64,000 bases of DNA from Monilinia fructicola (taxonomy: Eukaryota; Ascomycota; Leotiomycetes; Helotiales; Sclerotiniaceae), in contig VICG01000002.1 in assembly GCA_008692225.1 (NCBI GenBank), positions 1,814,001 to 1,878,000 of the forward strand, in the 5' to 3' direction. The translations under genes were made by a program, and so were the position numbers. This document shows positions 11,449 through 24,081 of the stretch, piece after piece. The notes beneath the pieces are model-generated. The model had not been told where the DNA came from. It worked only from the letters and a program-made list of their open reading frames with translations, and made no database searches. Positions within the stretch are counted from its first letter, which is position 1, and each line of letters starts with the position of its first letter.

Positions 11449-14396
11449 ATGGAAGATGGCAGTCAGGGTTCCCGAAGAAGTCGCATATCTTCTACACCGC
11501 GCATGCCACTCTACCATGGTTCCCCAACGAGTTCTTCCAGTAATACCACCAGAATAAATATGGCAACGCCCACTATCTCGTCGCAGAGTACGAATAGTTC
11601 AAGTGCGCATTTGCCATTGGCGGGTGGAAGAAGTAGTGCGCAATCGAGTGGTGCGGCTTTATTGCAGGAGAGGTTGAGGGAGAGGAAGGGGAGGGAGAAG
11701 AGATTAAGTGTGGACTTTGGGTCTAGTGTGAATATGGGGAGGGAATGTCAAAGTTCGCCTGTCCATAGAGGTAGTAACGGGAGTGGGGTTATGCGGGAGA
11801 GGGAGAGGGAGGAGCGGAGACCGAGCTCAAGTGGTGTGGGTCAGAAGGCAATGGGGGTTAAGCAAATGGAAGAGGTGAGAATCTGTTCCCTATCTGGTCA
11901 ATTTTAAAGTGTGGGGATATGCTTGCTAATTCACTCCTCTTCTGGAAGACGGTCTCAACATTACACAAGCAGAATTTTGATCTCAAGCTGGAGCTTTTTC
12001 ATCGGCGACAGAGACAAGAAGCACTCGAGTCGGATTTGGAAAATGCGAGAAAGCAGATCCATGACCGGGCTGAAATGCTGGAAGTCAATGAAGAACTGCT
12101 CAGAGAGTTAGAAAAGAGGGATCAGGCTGTCGAACAAGCTGTTAGTCTTATCTGCGACCTGGAAGCCAAGATTGAGAGACTAGAGCTGGAACGACAGGCT
12201 GTGAGGAATCATGGCTCGCAGTATAAAGAAGGTTCATACCATGAGGATTACGAAAACGAAATGCCGAGTTCGCCCCCGACTTATGATAGAGACACAACGA
12301 GTACCACTCCTAAAGGGCGGAGCAGGTCGATGGTTATTGCTAGGATGCCTTCGTTTCTATCCGAACAAAGTGAAGGCGTGGAGGCTTTGAGAAGTTTATA
12401 TCTTCCTAGCAACACTAGTTACAGTGATGTTACTCTTCCAAAACTGCCAGAGGAAGGTAGTGAAAATGGAATGCCAAGTCCTTCTATGAGTGTTCTGAGT
12501 GAGAGTTCATTCATGAGCATTTATGGAGCAAAGCCACCTGCTGCAAATGAAGACTTCGATTCTCCGCCGCCTAGACAGCATCGTCGAACGAGCTCATCGG
12601 TAGAAAAGTGGATTGATGAACGTCCAGCTTCAATCATGCCTATTAGAATGCCATCACCTTCATCTCAGTATAGTGGTCGAAGAAGTCAATTTCTATCCAT
12701 GAATTATGTTGCCGCTTCACCATTGCAACGCCTCGAGAAGCTTAGGACAAATTTGGAGAAGCAATACAACAACAGCACTAATTTGCGACTCAAGACTCGA
12801 TCCGACAAGAGAGACAGCTTTCATGACAGACAATTAGCCAAGGAGGATAATCATCGACTCACAACTGATGGGAATGGATTCGAGACGTCGCAGAAATTAC
12901 CACCCACACCGGATACCATCAGCACTGGTACTTTGAGAAACTACAAAAATTCAGATGATACTTTGAATCAAAGACAGCAAGCCAATGAGGACGAGGTTAC
13001 ATTCTTCCAAAACACGTCAACATTTTCCGTACCTCCCGCTACCTACAATCCATACCAATCAACTGCATCTGTGGTGCGGCCACGCAGTGCCGGAGAAACC
13101 GTAACAAGTCGACGTGAAGGTCATGGGTGGGATACAGAAACAATGGATACAGATGAGTTGGATACTTTCACCAATTCTAGTACTGAAAGTACCAAAGTCC
13201 ATCGTCCCACACGCCAACCCCGAGGCGGAAAGCAAACTCCAGAATTCTTCTCCTTCAACACTACATCCAGCGAGCGCGATAATTTGAGAAACTGGGGTGT
13301 CGATGGAACAGTTAGCAATTATCCTACGACACGTGTTCCCTCCGGTTTCAATTCTGGTTCTCGGAGATCAAGTAATGTTGCTCAACGATGTGAAATGCCC
13401 CGAGCAGTGTCGCAAACTGAGACCCATGCGAGAAGTGATGATACCATTACACCCGGTTATTTGGATCGCAGACCGCAATCTAGAGTTGAGGATCATCGAG
13501 AGAGAGAGAGAAATAGAGAGATTGAGAGATCATCAACGCCTATAGATGATAAGATTTCCAAACCCTTGGCACCGGATCGAAGATCTTCATTAGCGGCTGC
13601 CACGTCGAAATTGAGAAAACATGCTCCGGCTTCTATCAATGCGAGTCATGATTCTCATATCAAGATTCCACTTGCGCCCGTATCTGCTAGTATACCGAAC
13701 ACACCTTCTAGAGAAACTCCCAAGGAGAAAGAAGGGGGCAAAGAGAAAGACTTTAGAAGATTACTTCCTACAAGATTGTTCTTTGGTAGATCGGAAACTG
13801 CGCCGGCTAATCACGTAACTTCAAAGTCAACATCCAGTTCGAGTTCCAGTTCTAATATAGACCAGAGGACAAAATATCAATCCCTACCTACGAGGAATAG
13901 ATATAGTAGTCGAAGAACGGATCTCAGCAATTATCAAATGGATGGTAGTGACAACAATAGAAATAGAGCTAGCAATAAGACGTACTATGAAGAGGACGAG
14001 GTTGGGGTTGATGAGGGAAGAAGTGCAACACCACCACCTATTGCGAGGAATAGAGCACAATCGGCACAGACTCAGCGGGAGTACGGAAGAAGACCTAGAA
14101 GCGCGGCAGGTGTGAGGGAAAGAGACAGAAGGGGTTTCGGAGCGGATGGGGCTCATGATGGTGGTGAATTAGTGAGGAATGTTGAAGGAGGTGGTGGTGA
14201 GAGGAAGGATGCTAGAGGGTCGAACATGGGGATGAGAAGAAGCGAGAACATGCCAGTGGATGCGGGCCAGGAGAACCATCGAGAAAATGACGCAGCTAAA
14301 GACAAAGAAAACAGCAGCAGTTCTACTCCAGGCCGAAAATGGTTTGGCCTTGCGCACGTGGGTGTTGGAAGATCGTCGAGTGTTTCCAAGCGTTGA
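11449..14396 (+). CDS. Centrosomin motif 1 (Cnn_1N/CM1) coiled-coil protein
   Basis: The protein has 957 aa in two exons, 11449-11874 and 11949-14396, with a 74-bp phase-0 intron. The junction creates QMEE followed by TVSTLHKQNFDLKLELFHRR at about residue 140. This is the conserved KENFDLKL-type core of the centrosomin N-terminal motif, which recruits gamma-tubulin complexes to spindle pole bodies or other microtubule-organising centres (family knowledge). A heptad coiled coil follows to about residue 230 (LRELEKRDQAVEQAVSLI). The remaining 700 residues are low-complexity, rich in Ser, Arg, Asn and charged residues, and probably disordered. The closest functional analogues would be Mto1/ApsB-like or Pcp1-like proteins, but I cannot tell which paralogue this is. 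The start is the first ATG of an open frame after an A-rich leader. Confidence 0.8.
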
Positions 14397-17300
14397 TTTC
14401 TGGTTTAATTCTCGGCTGAGAAATAGGAGTTCCATACAGTTTCTTGGCGGTGTTGGATGAACGGGTATTTGCAGAGATTACTTTTCTGGCGTATGGATGG
14501 TTATGAGTATATGCCCATTGCGGATACACAGGCCCAGGCTAGGTTGGGAAAGGAATGGGAGTGGGAGTGGGATACGGCGCTCTTTTGTATACCATACCCC
14601 ATCATGCATACATGGCGAAGTTTTAGGAAGGCATTGTTCTTTTTGTACCAGCGGGGGGCAGTGATGGCTTAGTTTGGGGATGTAGTGTTCACTCACCTCG
14701 CACATCCGTGATTTTTAATGATACCAAGTTAGGAGACCATGGGCTTTTATCTTTATGTGTTGCTCTTGTGAATTTGTGAAGTTGTGAGATTGGGAATCTA
14801 TGAAATCCATCGGTCATAAAGAGTATTTGATCCGAGCATCAGCAGGCCAAATAGTAGATAATGTACGTAACGCTGGGTTGTGATGGGCTGCAAACTCGTA
14901 TTCGTGAGTGAGATATGGCCTGTTGTATCAGGCGCATGAATTCCACATGGTGAACTTCATCCTTCCAAGATTAGTTCGTTGCGCGGCCCATTGATCAGCG
15001 GAACATCTCATCCACGCGAAGACGAGAGCTGTAGCATATTGGTGATCCGGCGATGGGAGGTTTACGTTCCTGTCTGCCATCCCATAGGTAATCCCGACCT
15101 TGCATTTTCGCGCCGATTTATCCTGCCGTTGTGCACATCGGCAGGTAGCATTTATCGTGTGAGCGAAGACGGCCGTGTTCGATCCCCGGATCGATTATAC
15201 GTAGTATGCATCTTCGACGGCGGCGATCTTCCCGCTATCTAGTCCTACCGTTGGATTTCTCGCAGGGGCTGCTCGATCTGGGGAAGGGGATTGCGCGGGT
15301 GATGGTAGCGCGTGGGACGTCCTTCCCAGTCCATGGCCGTTGTCGCTGATTAGACTAGCTTTCGGTTAAATTCAGGGGGCGGGGCTCGGGACGTAAGTTT
15401 GACGAGGAGAGGAAAATCTTGCGGCGCGCTTGTCGCTCGGTGGGGGGCTGTAGGCTCATCTTTTCCCTTTTTCTCCTTGCCCGCGAAAGTATTCGATGGG
15501 TGTATGACGGCGCGTGGTTTTGGGTGTCGGCTTGCCGGGCGAGAGGAGGAGGGGAATTTTGGAGTTGCGATCTACTTACATCCTCAAGTATAAACTGGTG
15601 GGTGAGGGATATTCTGAAGGATCGTGGCCGTAAGATTGGCCGGCTTATTGAGTCCTTCCTGTACTCCTGCTCCTAGAATCAATTCAGCCATCGGGGCGAT
15701 CGCTTTGGTTTGCATAATCCGCCGCCGTCAACTTCCTTCTTTGTGCTTCATCTCAGCAGGGTACAAACTAACCGACACTGTCACGATGATCTCTCTGTGG
15801 TGTAATGAGAAATTATGAGATTCCCGTGCCAAAATCGGGCATCTCTGTTGATGATTGAGACTGTGCCTCACTTTGAGCTCCGTTGAAGATACTTGCTGGA
15901 TGGCCCATTCGATATTCGCTATTTTCGTATGGCATGCAGATATCTCCTCCCAAGGCACGCAAATGAGATCCTTACTCGAGATCCTGCATAGATTGGTCTT
16001 GGTCATGATAGGCATGTGGAGATCATCGGACCGGGATACTTTTATTTGATCTCCCTTGGCCCCATCCGTGCTGTTGGCTATCATTACCCTGAATATAGCT
16101 GATTGGGTGTTAAGCAAATCTTGTAAGCTCTCGATCTTGCAAGCAGATGATGTGGTTCCGTTTTTTTGTTCTAGCGTCTATTTCTATCTGACGCAGCATA
16201 CATATCAACATTTGACGCTTCATACCGTTCAAAGCATGAAGCTGTGAAAGATGCATTTCATTCTTGAAATAGTATGACTGATATTAGGTCATACCTCTAT
16301 GAACAATTTGTTGTTTAGTTCTTTCCTATGCTGGGCTTCGAGTTTACAATGATAGGGAGATAAATTTGTCATCATGGTGTGAAGATCTCGTCGTTCTATT
16401 GTTCAAGGACCTTGATATTGGTTTGGAACTGAATGCATCAATAAGCATCACCTCAGACATTGTGTGGTAGATGTTTGAGAAACAAGCTACCACCCCTGTC
16501 AATAGGAGAAGGCCCAATGAGATATGGCACAGGTACTTCATGTGATTTATTGAATATAGACAGTCTATTCACTGGGTTTATTCACCAAGAGATTCATACT
16601 TTCGATAGTTTGTGGATAACAGAGAGCCTACATAGGTTTCGGCGCCAGATTTATTTGTCACCCTGCGTGAGACTGATGCAAAAGTAACCTGAACGTTGAA
16701 TTAGATATGCTGCTTTATGAGGTGACCATCGGTGGGAAAGGGAATCTCGAAAGGCTATAGCTACTGAGAGATGAAATGCTATATCCAGATATTTAGAACT
16801 TCAACCCATCGTCAGTTTAAGATCATCAATAGCAACATGGAATAGAACATGCACTTGTTGCGTGAACAGTATCTCCATTCATGTTGTGCTCACCCTGGAA
16901 TTTCGTCTTCTTGTTTCGCGAGTCTCGCCTATGTCCTGACATTGGAACAGATTCTTGTGATTCTTGTGCCTAATTCATGTCTGCTGCCTCTTCTATGGTG
17001 CGACATATAGGTTATTCTATTTGCACTTAGCTCGTTGGTAGCATTCCCTCGCAGTTAGGAAATCAATCAGGCTATCTGGTGAAGTAAAACACAGAAATTC
17101 TCACAATTCTTCAATTCTCTGCAGTGCGATATCTCCGCCGTTTCCTTTGCTCACTATTAAAATGTATCTTTGTCGACTACTTTCAATTTTTTCTCTCTTC
17201 TCAATACTTTGTAACGCTCCAGTGAAGGGGGCCAGGAGAGGAATGGTTTCCTCCTTCGTTCATCCATATCAAATTGATTTGCCTTGCATCCTACAGTTCT

Positions 17301-20084
17301 ATGCCAATAACTGACTACCTGTAGATAAGGGACGGCCCAGGAACGGTAAAGACTGTTCGACAGATGTTTTGCCTACCAGAACACCAAGATTCACGGACTT
17401 GTATGTAATGCCGGGAAAGTTCATCACAGCAGAGATCCTTTTAACCTCTTGCGAAAAGTGCAAAGTCCCGTAATAGTGAACTACAGTATCTATATCTCGG
17501 ATTAATTATCTCCTCTAGACTACGGCCCACAAGCTAACAGAAATGAAAGTGATGTGTGATCGAAGAGTGTGAGCAACGCCGCAAGCATAAGTGTTCTGCT
17601 TTGAAGGGGTGTTTAAGAGTATCAGCCAGAACAATGTGCTTTCATTGATTGGCTATAGTACGATTTTAGTTCTACTCTTCTTTTGCTATGCATCTGAAAT
17701 GGAGATCTCCCAAGGAAATAATTGAAGGAGTTGTCTAGGTTGCCATCCAGGTCTTTGTTTCATTTTGATATCAACTGCTGTGTGGTTGATTTCGAATCGA
17801 AACATCTCCTGATCAATGATCGGGATTCTTATTTGACTAAGGATTAAATACTAAATGTTCTTTGTATCATATATTATTGCCTTCGGATCCTTTGCACCGT
17901 ATTGACCAACTTGGGTACAGGCTATCGGCCAAGGTCTTCTAATGTAGCAGGCAGTCTTACGCAAAGCAAGCATGCAGCGAGGTAGTAACTGCTCAATAAT
18001 ACCCAGAAAGTCATTTTACATGGTAGCTCAGTAAAGCCAATCTATTGCATGTTCTACCCTATTATATCTATGATGGCACCAGACTAACAACCATCTTCCC
18101 AAAATATATCGTGCCACTTATCTCAATAACAACAGTCGATTGCAATGCCAACACCCATGAGTGCTTCAACGGCCTAGGATATATACATCAAGCCAACTTT
18201 CCTCTTCCTGCCTGCCCGAGTTCACCTCGTACACTCTTGAACTAGAGCCGTCATGCAGAACTGATGGAATTTCAGGAACTTAACCTTAAGTGCTATTTAT
18301 GTCTTCAGGAAAATGTAGGCCCCAGAGGCAGTCACTGAAATCTCATGCTTTCAACATGTCAAAGAGATTATATTCCTCAAAACGATGAAATGCTTACCAA
18401 TCAACTACTTTCAAATTACGCAGTTTCTCATTGACTTGAGAAGCAACGGGCTTAATCGGTATTGCCCTAGTCCGAGAGATCTGGGCATGAGTATGTTCTA
18501 TGGCCAGTATTATTGAGGTTCTCGTTTTGGGTTAAGCATTTCATAGCACCATTGAGACTCCTGCTTGTTATCTACTTTCTTCATTGATCCGGTTGCGTGC
18601 TCTGCAACTTTACCCGGAGAACACTTCGACTGTCAGAACCCCCCACGGTCATATCCCATTGTGCAAACATGAATGGTGTAATATGCAAGCTAACGATACA
18701 CTGGTGCACAAAGCCCATTCATCACTCCAAGAAGATGGTTGGTCCCGATACGACAATCGCTAAGTTTAGCCATAAGGAGTTCAACACGGAGTTAAGGCCA
18801 TTGGATATGCGTGCTTGTAAGAAGCCGGTCATCCTGGCGAAGAACATTAATGAGTGCTTCCAATTGTTGGATCTTGAGAATATGACTTACGAGCAGATTT
18901 CTCCTATCTGAGATTTCGAATGAAATGCCAGTGGAGTGTCGAAGTGGCTCATACGAATTAGGACATCCGACAAGGCTTCTTTGGCAAAGTTTCATGGTAT
19001 CTTAGGCCTCACTTTATGGAGAAAGTTATAGGTGAGAAATCGTGGGACTCTATTCAAAGCAAAGACCAATGATATGAGGGATACTTATAACGTGAATCCC
19101 CAAGCTTTACTTGGGTGAGTAAACAGCTGCCATCATATTATCATGAGGGTGAGAAGCATACAACAGATAAGCACAGCGTAGTTAAATGAATCATAAAGCT
19201 TTCATACCACCAACACGTTTCACTGCATACGTAAAACACGGCAGGATCCTACACAAAACAGGATATACTGACAAGCTCCCAGGAAGACGACCGAACTTAT
19301 ACCCTTGACATCACCCAGCAAGCCAAAGTCAAAGGATTCAAGATAACAGTTGGGAATACCGGCAGTTTGGGAACCGAACTTGGCCGTGTGGGGATCTTAC
19401 TGCAGAAAGGCAGAGTATGGTAGCCACGGCATGATTTGAGGAATTATCAGATTTAGAGTTCCCAGCCTGCTGGTAAGCTAATAATAGGACTTCGAATACC
19501 AGCATGGGAAGTCTTAGTGTCGAAATTCTCCGTTTGCTGTGTTGTCGATGCATATCAGACAGCAGTGGGGTACTCAGAATAAATATTGCAAGTAATTGGC
19601 TCCTCTACACCAAACTTATCAAGCATCAGAAGCCAAAACTTGGAAAGGTCTGTAAAGTTATTGCGTCAATATCATAGTAAAATACTGCAGAAATCCAATC
19701 CCTCGTCAAAGGGACGCTTGTTGGAGGCATTGGGAATCCATTAAAAATGGTAACGTCAGATTACTACATATACACAATCCTCCATGAGGTGTTACCTGCG
19801 GATAAACACCCTTTCTACTCATCAACATGGAAACTAATCCATGACGCTGTGCATAGCCTGGAACAAAAGCCAAGCACTCGGTGATTTTCACAACTGTTGC
19901 TATAAGCAGATATCATGTTACTGCAAGCCGGATCACTATATATGCTTGCGTTACCTTTGAAAGGTCATCTACTTCAAAACATCCTTCCGCACTACAACTG
20001 CAACCTTTGACGCCGTATGAGCTATAGAACTTGAAGTTATTCAAACAGTTTTATCTGCCTTCCAATCAACTAAGTGACTTCACG
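14397..20084. other. Gene-poor region, 5.7 kb
   Basis: No recognised protein family could be read on either strand. About 14950-15700 is visibly richer in G and C than its surroundings and contains several GGGG-type runs. From 15800 to 20080 the composition returns to the local average and frames are short. The one candidate inside is a possible two-exon secreted peptide at 17162-17473, listed separately. The rest could be promoter, long non-coding RNA or decayed sequence, and nothing seen here decides between them. Confidence 0.4.
17162..17473 (+). CDS. Possible small secreted peptide (speculative)
   Basis: Two short frames join across a plausible intron. Exon 1 is 17162-17210, with a hydrophobic leader beginning MYLCRLLSIFSLFSIL. 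The intron is 17211-17324 (GTAACG donor, CTGAC branch-like motif 14 bases before CTGTAG). Exon 2 is 17325-17473 and ends at TAA. The result is 65 aa with a signal-like start and three cysteines after it (KDCSTD, TSCEKCK). It resembles small secreted proteins of plant-associated fungi only in general form. No homologue is recognised, the leader lacks a clear cleavage site, and the model could be chance. Confidence 0.2.
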
Positions 20085-21353
20085 ATGGCCACCAGTGAAA
20101 CATCAAACAAGAGCGCATATGCCGTCGACATGGCTAGGAGGCTCTCAAACCACGCCAATGGCAAGACTTGTACGTAATTTCCCCCATTACTTGGTCACCA
20201 ATCTACTCTAGCCTCAGTCTAACATAACCTAAAGTTCTCATCACTGGTCCCAGTGAAGAAGGGCTTGGAGCAGAAGTTGCCCTCTCCATAGCATCGTCAT
20301 CCAAGCCGTCAATGATGATTCTTGCCGGGCGTACTAAAACGAAAATCATGTCGACAATCTTCCTCATTCGCGAAATGAATCCCAGCATTGAAGTCATCTG
20401 GGTCCCATTGAATCTGCTCGACAATGGGTCCGTCCGCGCCGCTGCAGATGCTATCAAGAAGCTGACAACCAAAATACATATTGTTATCAACAATGCGGGG
20501 GTGATGGCCGTCCGAAATTATACGACCTCGAAGCAAGGTGTGGAAGGTCAATTCGCTGCGAATTACTTGGGCCATTTTTTGCTGACCAACTTGTTGATGG
20601 ATCAAATTGTCGCCGCGAGAGAAGAAGCGGCAACGATCATTAACGTGGGAAGTTTGGGTTATGAGTTAGGCGAGGTAAATTTTGATGATATTAACTTTGA
20701 GGTATGTCGAGATGTATCTATCTTCTCTCATTTCAAGGACCAATTAACATATCTCTATCACAGGAGGGGAAAAAATATAATGCTTGGAAAGCATTTGGAC
20801 AATCTAAGACCGCAATTCTTCTATGGAGCACTGCCTTAGCCAAGAGATTGAACAATAAAGGGGTCGTGACACTTGTTGTCCATCCAGGAAGTAAGTTATT
20901 TGCTACTAGCGTTTTTGGATAAAACAGATATATTGACGGTTATCAAGCCACTCTAGAAACAAAGCTTCTGAAAAACTCGAGCATCGACCAAGAGCTTCTC
21001 TCAGAGGCGCATCATCTTGCTATTGAGAGAAATGATGGCAAGTGACACTACCAGCGTAAGACTCAGCGTCTGACATGAGAGCACAGGCAAACCTCTCCCG
21101 CCTCAGAATATGGTGGGGAGACAGGAAGCTGCCGGTGCAGTGATTCTCACCGCACTCGATCCCGCATTCAGAGGTAAGGTCTAGTTTTGATCATCAACGC
21201 TCTTGTTAACAGAACAAACTAGCATCATCTCCAGCGTTTATTGTCGACGAAAAAGTATACACGGAGACCAAGCCCTATGCAACTAGTGAACAAAATGCTG
21301 AAAAGTTGTGGACACTAAGCGAAGAACTTGTCGGGGAAACTTTCCAACCCTAG
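20085..21353 (+). CDS. Short-chain dehydrogenase/reductase with altered catalytic Tyr
   Basis: Six exons, 20085-20169, 20235-20701, 20764-20890, 20957-21037, 21087-21173 and 21223-21353, join in phase to 325 aa. This is an NAD(P)-dependent SDR of the fungal retinol-dehydrogenase/WWOX-like type. The nucleotide-binding motif is TGPSEEGLG after NGKTFLI. NNAGVMAV is the structural NAG motif, and INVGSLGYELG supplies the catalytic Ser. The active-site block reads NAWKAFGQSKTAILLW, where relatives normally have AYGQSK. The Tyr position is therefore Phe (codon 20794-20796), while the Lys is kept. Intron 4 uses a GC donor (GCAAGT). The C-terminus (SSPAFIVDEKVYTETKPYAT) is typical. The substrate is unknown. 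The gene is convergent with the alcohol dehydrogenase that ends 156 bp downstream. It may be inactive. Confidence 0.8.
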
Positions 21354-21509
21354 AATAAGGGATAAAGAGTCTGAAAGGGTGTTGAAAATGCACTGGCAAC
21401 TAGGGAGAACGGTCTGTAGTGAAGATGGAGATCTTTTAGGTATCGATTGCGTTTACAAGAACACGAGGACAGTTCCAAATGCACTACAATAATTGATTTG
21501 ATAAAACAA

Positions 21510-22548
21510 TCAAACCTCCAACACTATTTTCACCCCACTAACACCTCCTTTTAGCTCATCTAATGCTTTATTCGCAGATTTCAGTCCTCCATCTACTACT
21601 TTGATACTTGGGCTCGGCACAAATTCGCCCGTCTGCAACTTCTCCTTCAGCCATGTCCAATAGAGCCATTGGGACCATTCATTCCTTTCTATAGCATCCA
21701 CTGGCGCCGAAACAAATTTGATAACCATACCTTCCACAGTTGGAGGTTGAGGTCCCAATGGAATTGCCGATGCCACTTTGGCCACATCGTCACCCTTGGC
21801 AACTTTCAGAATGTCCAAAATAGACTGTAGCGCACCAGCAGCATCATATGCCAAATCGATGGCAATTCCATCCTCTTTGGATGATTTTATAATGTTCTCT
21901 ACAACATCGCTATCTTTATAATCAAATACTTTCGAGGCACCGAGTTTCTTGACGTATTCATGATGCCGTGGACTAGCAGTTGCATATACCACATACCCCA
22001 TATTCGCAGCTTGTTGTACTCCTGCCCCTCCAACACTGCTACTCCCGCCCCACACCAGAGCTCCCTTCTTGTCCGTAGGTGTCAGCTTTGTGTCGCGCGC
22101 CAACCCAACAGAATACCAAGCAGCCATCGCAGTTTGCACGGCCATTGGGAGAATAGCTCCTTCGTTGAAGCTTATTGCGTCAGGCAATGGGCATACGCTC
22201 GAAGCTGGAACGAGAACTTTCTTCTGGAGTGCTCCATAGTAAGGATCACCTTTCATGAAGAAGGCCGGAGCAAGAGCCGTCACACGGGTTCCAACTTTTT
22301 GGTGCGGCAGCTGGCACGGATGAACCGGCAGCAACAACGATACCAGAAATGTCGGAGCCGGGGACTGCAGGGTAGGAAGCAACAAAAAAACCATCGTCGC
22401 GCATGTAATAATCGATTGGGTTGCATGCAATGGAGTGGACTTCTATGAGAAGTTCTTCGGGGCCTGGTGTAGGGGTTGGTCTGTAAACTATTTCGAGAGG
22501 GCCGCCTTGCTTGGGTATGATAGCAGCAAGATGATGTGCTGTCATCAT
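21510..22548 (-). CDS. Zinc-type alcohol dehydrogenase-like (CipB-like), frameshifted
   Basis: This is a single-exon gene of the MDR/zinc-binding alcohol dehydrogenase superfamily (GroES-like domain then Rossmann domain), of the fungal CipB/enoyl-reductase-like group. The N-terminal part (MMTAHHLAAIIPKQGGPLEI to SDISGIVVAAGSSVPAAAPK) and the rest (VGTRVTALAPAFFMKGDPYY onward) lie in different frames. The shift is at a run of five T (22296-22300 on +; A on the coding strand), where one base fewer would give a single 345-aa frame. WGGSSSVGGAGVQQAAN is the nucleotide-binding loop, and ASPRHHEYVKKLGASKVFDY follows as in relatives. As written, translation stops about 100 residues in. It is either a pseudogene or a consensus error. 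An intron cannot explain the shift. Confidence 0.8.
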
Positions 22549-24081
22549 TGAGATCGATGGGATTACGATGGGATATTTAACTTTGTCGCAAGATGTTTGC
22601 GACTACAGGGTAGGTATTATGTGAAAGCTTGAGATTGTCTTGATTGAAGTGAAGAGGGACAAGCCTCCCTTCTCTCTCTTTATACCTACTGTATCTCCGT
22701 GTTCACGTTCCAGATCCCCAAGTGAGCCATGTAGTTCCATATGGTAGACTTCGCATTGTGGATAACATAAGTTAGTTGGCATTCCTTGACCTTACATTGT
22801 CAGCGGATCATATATCGATGATGCTGGCCTCAAGTTGTCTTCTGTTCCTGAGCTCTAAATCCGTTCTGCAGATTTAAGTGGGTCGCACACATTCTCTAGG
22901 TCATCGAGTCGATATAATTGGCTGTTCTACAAGCTCGTGGTGGGGGGTTACACTCTCTTATCTCCTAACACCGCTAAATGGGACAGTCAGGCCATTGCTA
23001 CCTTGTACGTACAGGCAACGGAACTGTGATATTCAGAAGATAGATATTGAGTCTATCGTTCCCGTTGTACGAGAAAACGTCAGAGCGCAAAGCGGCTGTT
23101 TGTTCTCAAGTTTAAGCAATGCCATCACCTTTTACGGAACTCGTTTGTAGCCGAGCAATCAATAAAAAGAAAGCCTCCTCGGAGTTTCGATATGATACGT
23201 TGTATGAAAGCGTGGAATGTATCTACACAGTAGTGAAGCTTCAATCTTTTCGCTCCGGAATGGGAACTACTCTGGGATACATTTCATGCCACTGCTTGCG
23301 AGTCTCCCACACTAACACCGGCGTAAAACTCATCTTTGTACAGCTTCAGAAGCAAGAGAAACAAAGATTGGGCGCCGATACTACCTATACTTTCAGATCT
23401 CCTCGCATGTGAAAAGACCAGTTCCCATTTCCAATCATGACTTCTACCAATTTTCAAGGTGAATGAATGAATAGGAACACTTCGTGATGAGAAGAAAAAG
23501 TAAAGTATCAATCTTTGGATGATGTGGAGTGGAAGACTTGCTTGCTATTGGTTTGTCGCGCATTATAACCAACTAAATAAAATGAGTCAACCAAAACTAA
23601 TACCATATTCCCAACTAGCAAAAAGTTCAGGCTCGGTGTTGTATGCCCTACATCTTTGGTGACCATTCGTAATCTACAACCCACTTGTTGTTGACCTAAT
23701 GTGTGTATCAATGACTCCGAAGGGATCGAATGCTCCCCACAAAGATACACACCGCACCTCGAGTTGTCGTGTCTAACCGTTAAGCTAGATTGTCGGTTTG
23801 TCAATACCACCATTTGACGAGGAGAGCTGCGACATCTTGGACTATATTGCTCAGGCGAATGTGGTGAATATGTAGTGAAAAGTTGACAAACACTTCAGAA
23901 GCGAAAGCAGGCCGGTGATGAGCCGAGAAGTAGAATAAGAAGCCATGATTAATACTTTGCGCATATTCTATCTTCTATTGTATCCAGATTTCATCTTTCC
24001 CAGTGATCTACGGTCTAAATTTGAAACATGCTGAACGCTGAAATATCCTCTTCAAGTTTACCCGTCTCTGTACTCTATCCA
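22549..24081. other. Intergenic, 1.5 kb, with a tRNA-like patch
   Basis: There is no gene. The first part is the promoter side of the alcohol dehydrogenase on -. A stretch on - around 23720-23790 resembles the internal promoter of a tRNA gene and is listed separately. The final portion lies beyond the 3' end of the LRR kinase. Confidence 0.5.
23722..23790 (-). other. tRNA-like box A/box B patch (possible SINE head or tRNA relic)
   Basis: On - there is TAGCTTAACGGTTAGA (23772-23787), a good match to a pol III box A and D-arm. About 40 bases later comes GCATTCGATCCC (around 23722-23733), resembling box B. The flanking bases do not pair into a seven-base acceptor stem, and the T-arm has only four pairs with an oversized loop. 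This is not a functional tRNA as written. A degenerate tRNA or the head of a tRNA-derived SINE is possible, and so is chance. Confidence 0.25.

Noticed and set aside
15170..15195. tRNA box-B-like GTTCGATCCCC
   Set aside because: No box A or cloverleaf could be placed upstream at the required distance.
18597..18911. 104-codon frame on +
   Set aside because: No family, no signal or membrane segment, and surroundings full of stops. Consistent with chance length.
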